Assembly: GCA_964444795.1 (NCBI GenBank)
Contig: CAYUIQ010000048.1
Span: forward strand, 1-42,033
DNA: 42,033 bases
From: JABMRP01 sp964444795
Lineage (GTDB): Bacteria; Planctomycetota; Planctomycetia; Pirellulales; Thermoguttaceae
Reading direction: 5' to 3'
Shown here: one piece after another, positions 40,731 to 42,033 of the stretch
How positions within the stretch are numbered: position 1 is the first letter of the stretch
How the letters are laid out: every line of letters begins with the position of its first letter
Translations under genes and position numbers: made by a program
Notes under the pieces: model-generated
Seen by the model: only the letters and a program-made list of their open reading frames with translations
What the model was told of the DNA's origin: nothing
Database searches by the model: none

Positions 40731-42033
40731 ATGTGTGAACAATGCACGCGAAGGCACTTTCTGGGAACGGGTGCCGCGGGCGGGTTGCTGCTGGCAGGTG
40801 CGACGTGGACACAAGCGAGGGCTTCCGAGTCGCCGCCCGCGCAGCCGCGTGGCAAGTCGCGGATCTGTGTGATCTTCACGGGCAGTCCCCAGCCGGAAGA
40901 TCGCAATTGGGGCGCCGACCCCAAGCAGATCGGGGCCATGGAAGCTCGGCTTGCGGAAGCGGAAAAGAAGTTGGGAAACATCGAACTGGTTGTGGGGCAG
41001 TCGCGCAGCCCCCAGGAGACGGCGGCTCTGCTGGAAAAGGCGGGGCCGGAAGCACCCGTCCTGGCGATCAACGTGCAGAACTTCGCGATGACGCGCGTGG
41101 TGAGACCTGTCTTGGACGCGGGCCGTCCGCTGGCTGTGTTCTCGTTGCCGGCGAGCGGTCATGATTGGATGTATGCGCCTCGATGGCGTCGTGAAGGGCA
41201 TCGCGTCACGCTGCTGGCCAGCAGCGACTACGACGAGCTCGAGCGCGCGCTGCGTCTGCTGCGCGTGATTCCGATGATGCGGCGGACCAAGATCCTGCTG
41301 TTTCCTCCGGCCCAAGGCACCAAGGCGGCCTGCTCGCCCGAGGAAATCAAGAAGCGTCTGGGCGCCGACGTGGTGGCCGTCGACCAGAAGGACATGGACG
41401 AGATGCTCCCGGCCGCGGACGATAAGGCCGTTCGAGCCGAAGTCGAAGCGTGGACCAAAGGCGCAAAACAGATCTTCGAATCAACCGCCGAAGACATCGA
41501 GAAAGCGGCCCGGATCAGCGTCGTCTTGGACCGTCTCGTTCAGCAGCACCAGGCCGACGGATTGGCCATCGGGACCTGTATGGGGTGGTTGAACCGCGGG
41601 TTTCCTTGCTTGGGGTTCGCGCGGCTGCGCGACCGTGGCGTGCCGGCGGCCTGCGAAGGAGACATGGACTCGTTGCTGACCATGATGCTGCTTCAGTACG
41701 CCATTGACCGTCCCGGCTTCCAGGGCAACGCGACCTTTGATACGGCGCGCAACGCCCTCTGGACGGCCCACTGTACCGCACCTCTGAAAATGGATGGCCC
41801 GGACGGTGAGGAGGCGCCCTATCTGCTACGCGGGCATTCCGAGGTCCGTGGCAGTGGATGCGTACCCGAGGTGCAGTACCGCATCGGTCAGGCCGTCACC
41901 CGCACCAAGCTGGTCAACCTGGATACGATCCTGGCATCCACGGGCAAAATTGTCCATGTCCCGGAGAAGTCCGTGCATGGCTGTCGCACGCAGATCGTCA
42001 CGGAAGTCCGCGACGCGGCCAAAATGGCGGCGA
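40731..42033 (+). CDS. Tat-exported L-fucose/arabinose isomerase-like protein (partial)
   Basis: Open from ATG 40731 to the window end, about 434 codons with no stop. The N-terminus has a twin-arginine signal (CTRRHFLGTGAAGGLLLAGA, Arg 7-8). The body has alternating alpha/beta stretches, and GVPAACEGDMDSLLTMMLLQY, GNATFDTARNALWTAHCTAP and APYLLRGHSE resemble the active-site half of the L-fucose/L-arabinose isomerase fold (CEGD acidic residue, AHC histidine). Exported members are frequent in planctomycetes and have no proven reaction. AAAAAGGG lies about nine bases before the ATG. The C-terminus is outside the window. Confidence 0.82.
   Translation, partial: MCEQCTRRHFLGTGAAGGLLLAGATWTQARASESPPAQPRGKSRICVIFTGSPQPEDRNWGADPKQIGAMEARLAEAEKKLGNIELVVGQSRSPQETAALLEKAGPEAPVLAINVQNFAMTRVVRPVLDAGRPLAVFSLPASGHDWMYAPRWRREGHRVTLLASSDYDELERALRLLRVIPMMRRTKILLFPPAQGTKAACSPEEIKKRLGADVVAVDQKDMDEMLPAADDKAVRAEVEAWTKGAKQIFESTAEDIEKAARISVVLDRLVQQHQADGLAIGTCMGWLNRGFPCLGFARLRDRGVPAACEGDMDSLLTMMLLQYAIDRPGFQGNATFDTARNALWTAHCTAPLKMDGPDGEEAPYLLRGHSEVRGSGCVPEVQYRIGQAVTRTKLVNLDTILASTGKIVHVPEKSVHGCRTQIVTEVRDAAKMAA

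Overview
The window looks like a chromosomal piece of a GC-rich planctomycete, most likely of the Pirellulales type. The grounds are two sulfatases, two DUF1080 proteins, two Tat-exported Gfo/Idh/MocA oxidoreductases, two large haem-motif proteins related to the hydrazine-synthase alpha propeller, a SASA-type esterase, many planctomycete-style palindromic repeats, and a 16S rRNA gene followed by its own terminator and no 23S gene. This is inferred from gene content; only the last 47 bases of the 16S gene are present. The sequence is a draft: a run of exactly 100 N (27196-27295) lies between two identical 55-base copies.

Layout. 1-237: 16S 3' end and a rho-independent terminator. 359-1853: a PH-like membrane protein and a MOSC protein. 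1994-11874: a minus-strand catabolic block with a coupled DUF1080-sulfatase pair, an oxidoreductase (plus a decayed fragment of a paralogue), a 1361-residue protein joining a beta-propeller, one c-type haem site and HEAT repeats, and a sialate O-acetylesterase-like protein. 11940-15000: a lower-GC island with a ParB-like gene broken by one in-frame TAG, a PP-loop (PAPS-reductase-like) protein with a Cys-rich Fe-S-type tail, a DUF523 (TudS-like desulfurase) protein, and a small CxxC protein. 15024-18032: a second HzsA-related haem protein carrying an in-frame repeat insertion.

18232-26599 is the housekeeping core: hslV-hslU-rlmKL as an overlapping operon, a class II DAHP synthase, a convergent thiL-tsaE pair, and an HtrA-type protease. 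26905-30840 holds a lipoprotein gene crossing the assembly gap, a Dabb protein, apt, a small secreted Gly/Tyr-rich protein and a second Gfo/Idh/MocA protein. 31083-36154 is a compact glyoxylate/glycolate operon: a class V aminotransferase, a natural GlcD-GlcE fusion and a GlcF-like Fe-S protein. 36524-38942 repeats the DUF1080-sulfatase pairing on the plus strand. An SDR gene follows, then a roughly 524-bp element in which a four-helix-bundle (S23/Avd-like) gene sits between inverted arrays of 7-bp repeats and about 37-bp terminal inverted repeats. A partial Tat-exported sugar-isomerase-like gene runs off the end.

The candidates for something undescribed are the ParB-like / PP-loop-Fe-S / DUF523 cassette, which looks like a horizontally acquired sulfur-transfer module, and the four-helix-bundle element, which looks like a non-autonomous mobile unit with no transposase. 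No CRISPR array, tRNA gene or intact transposase was found.
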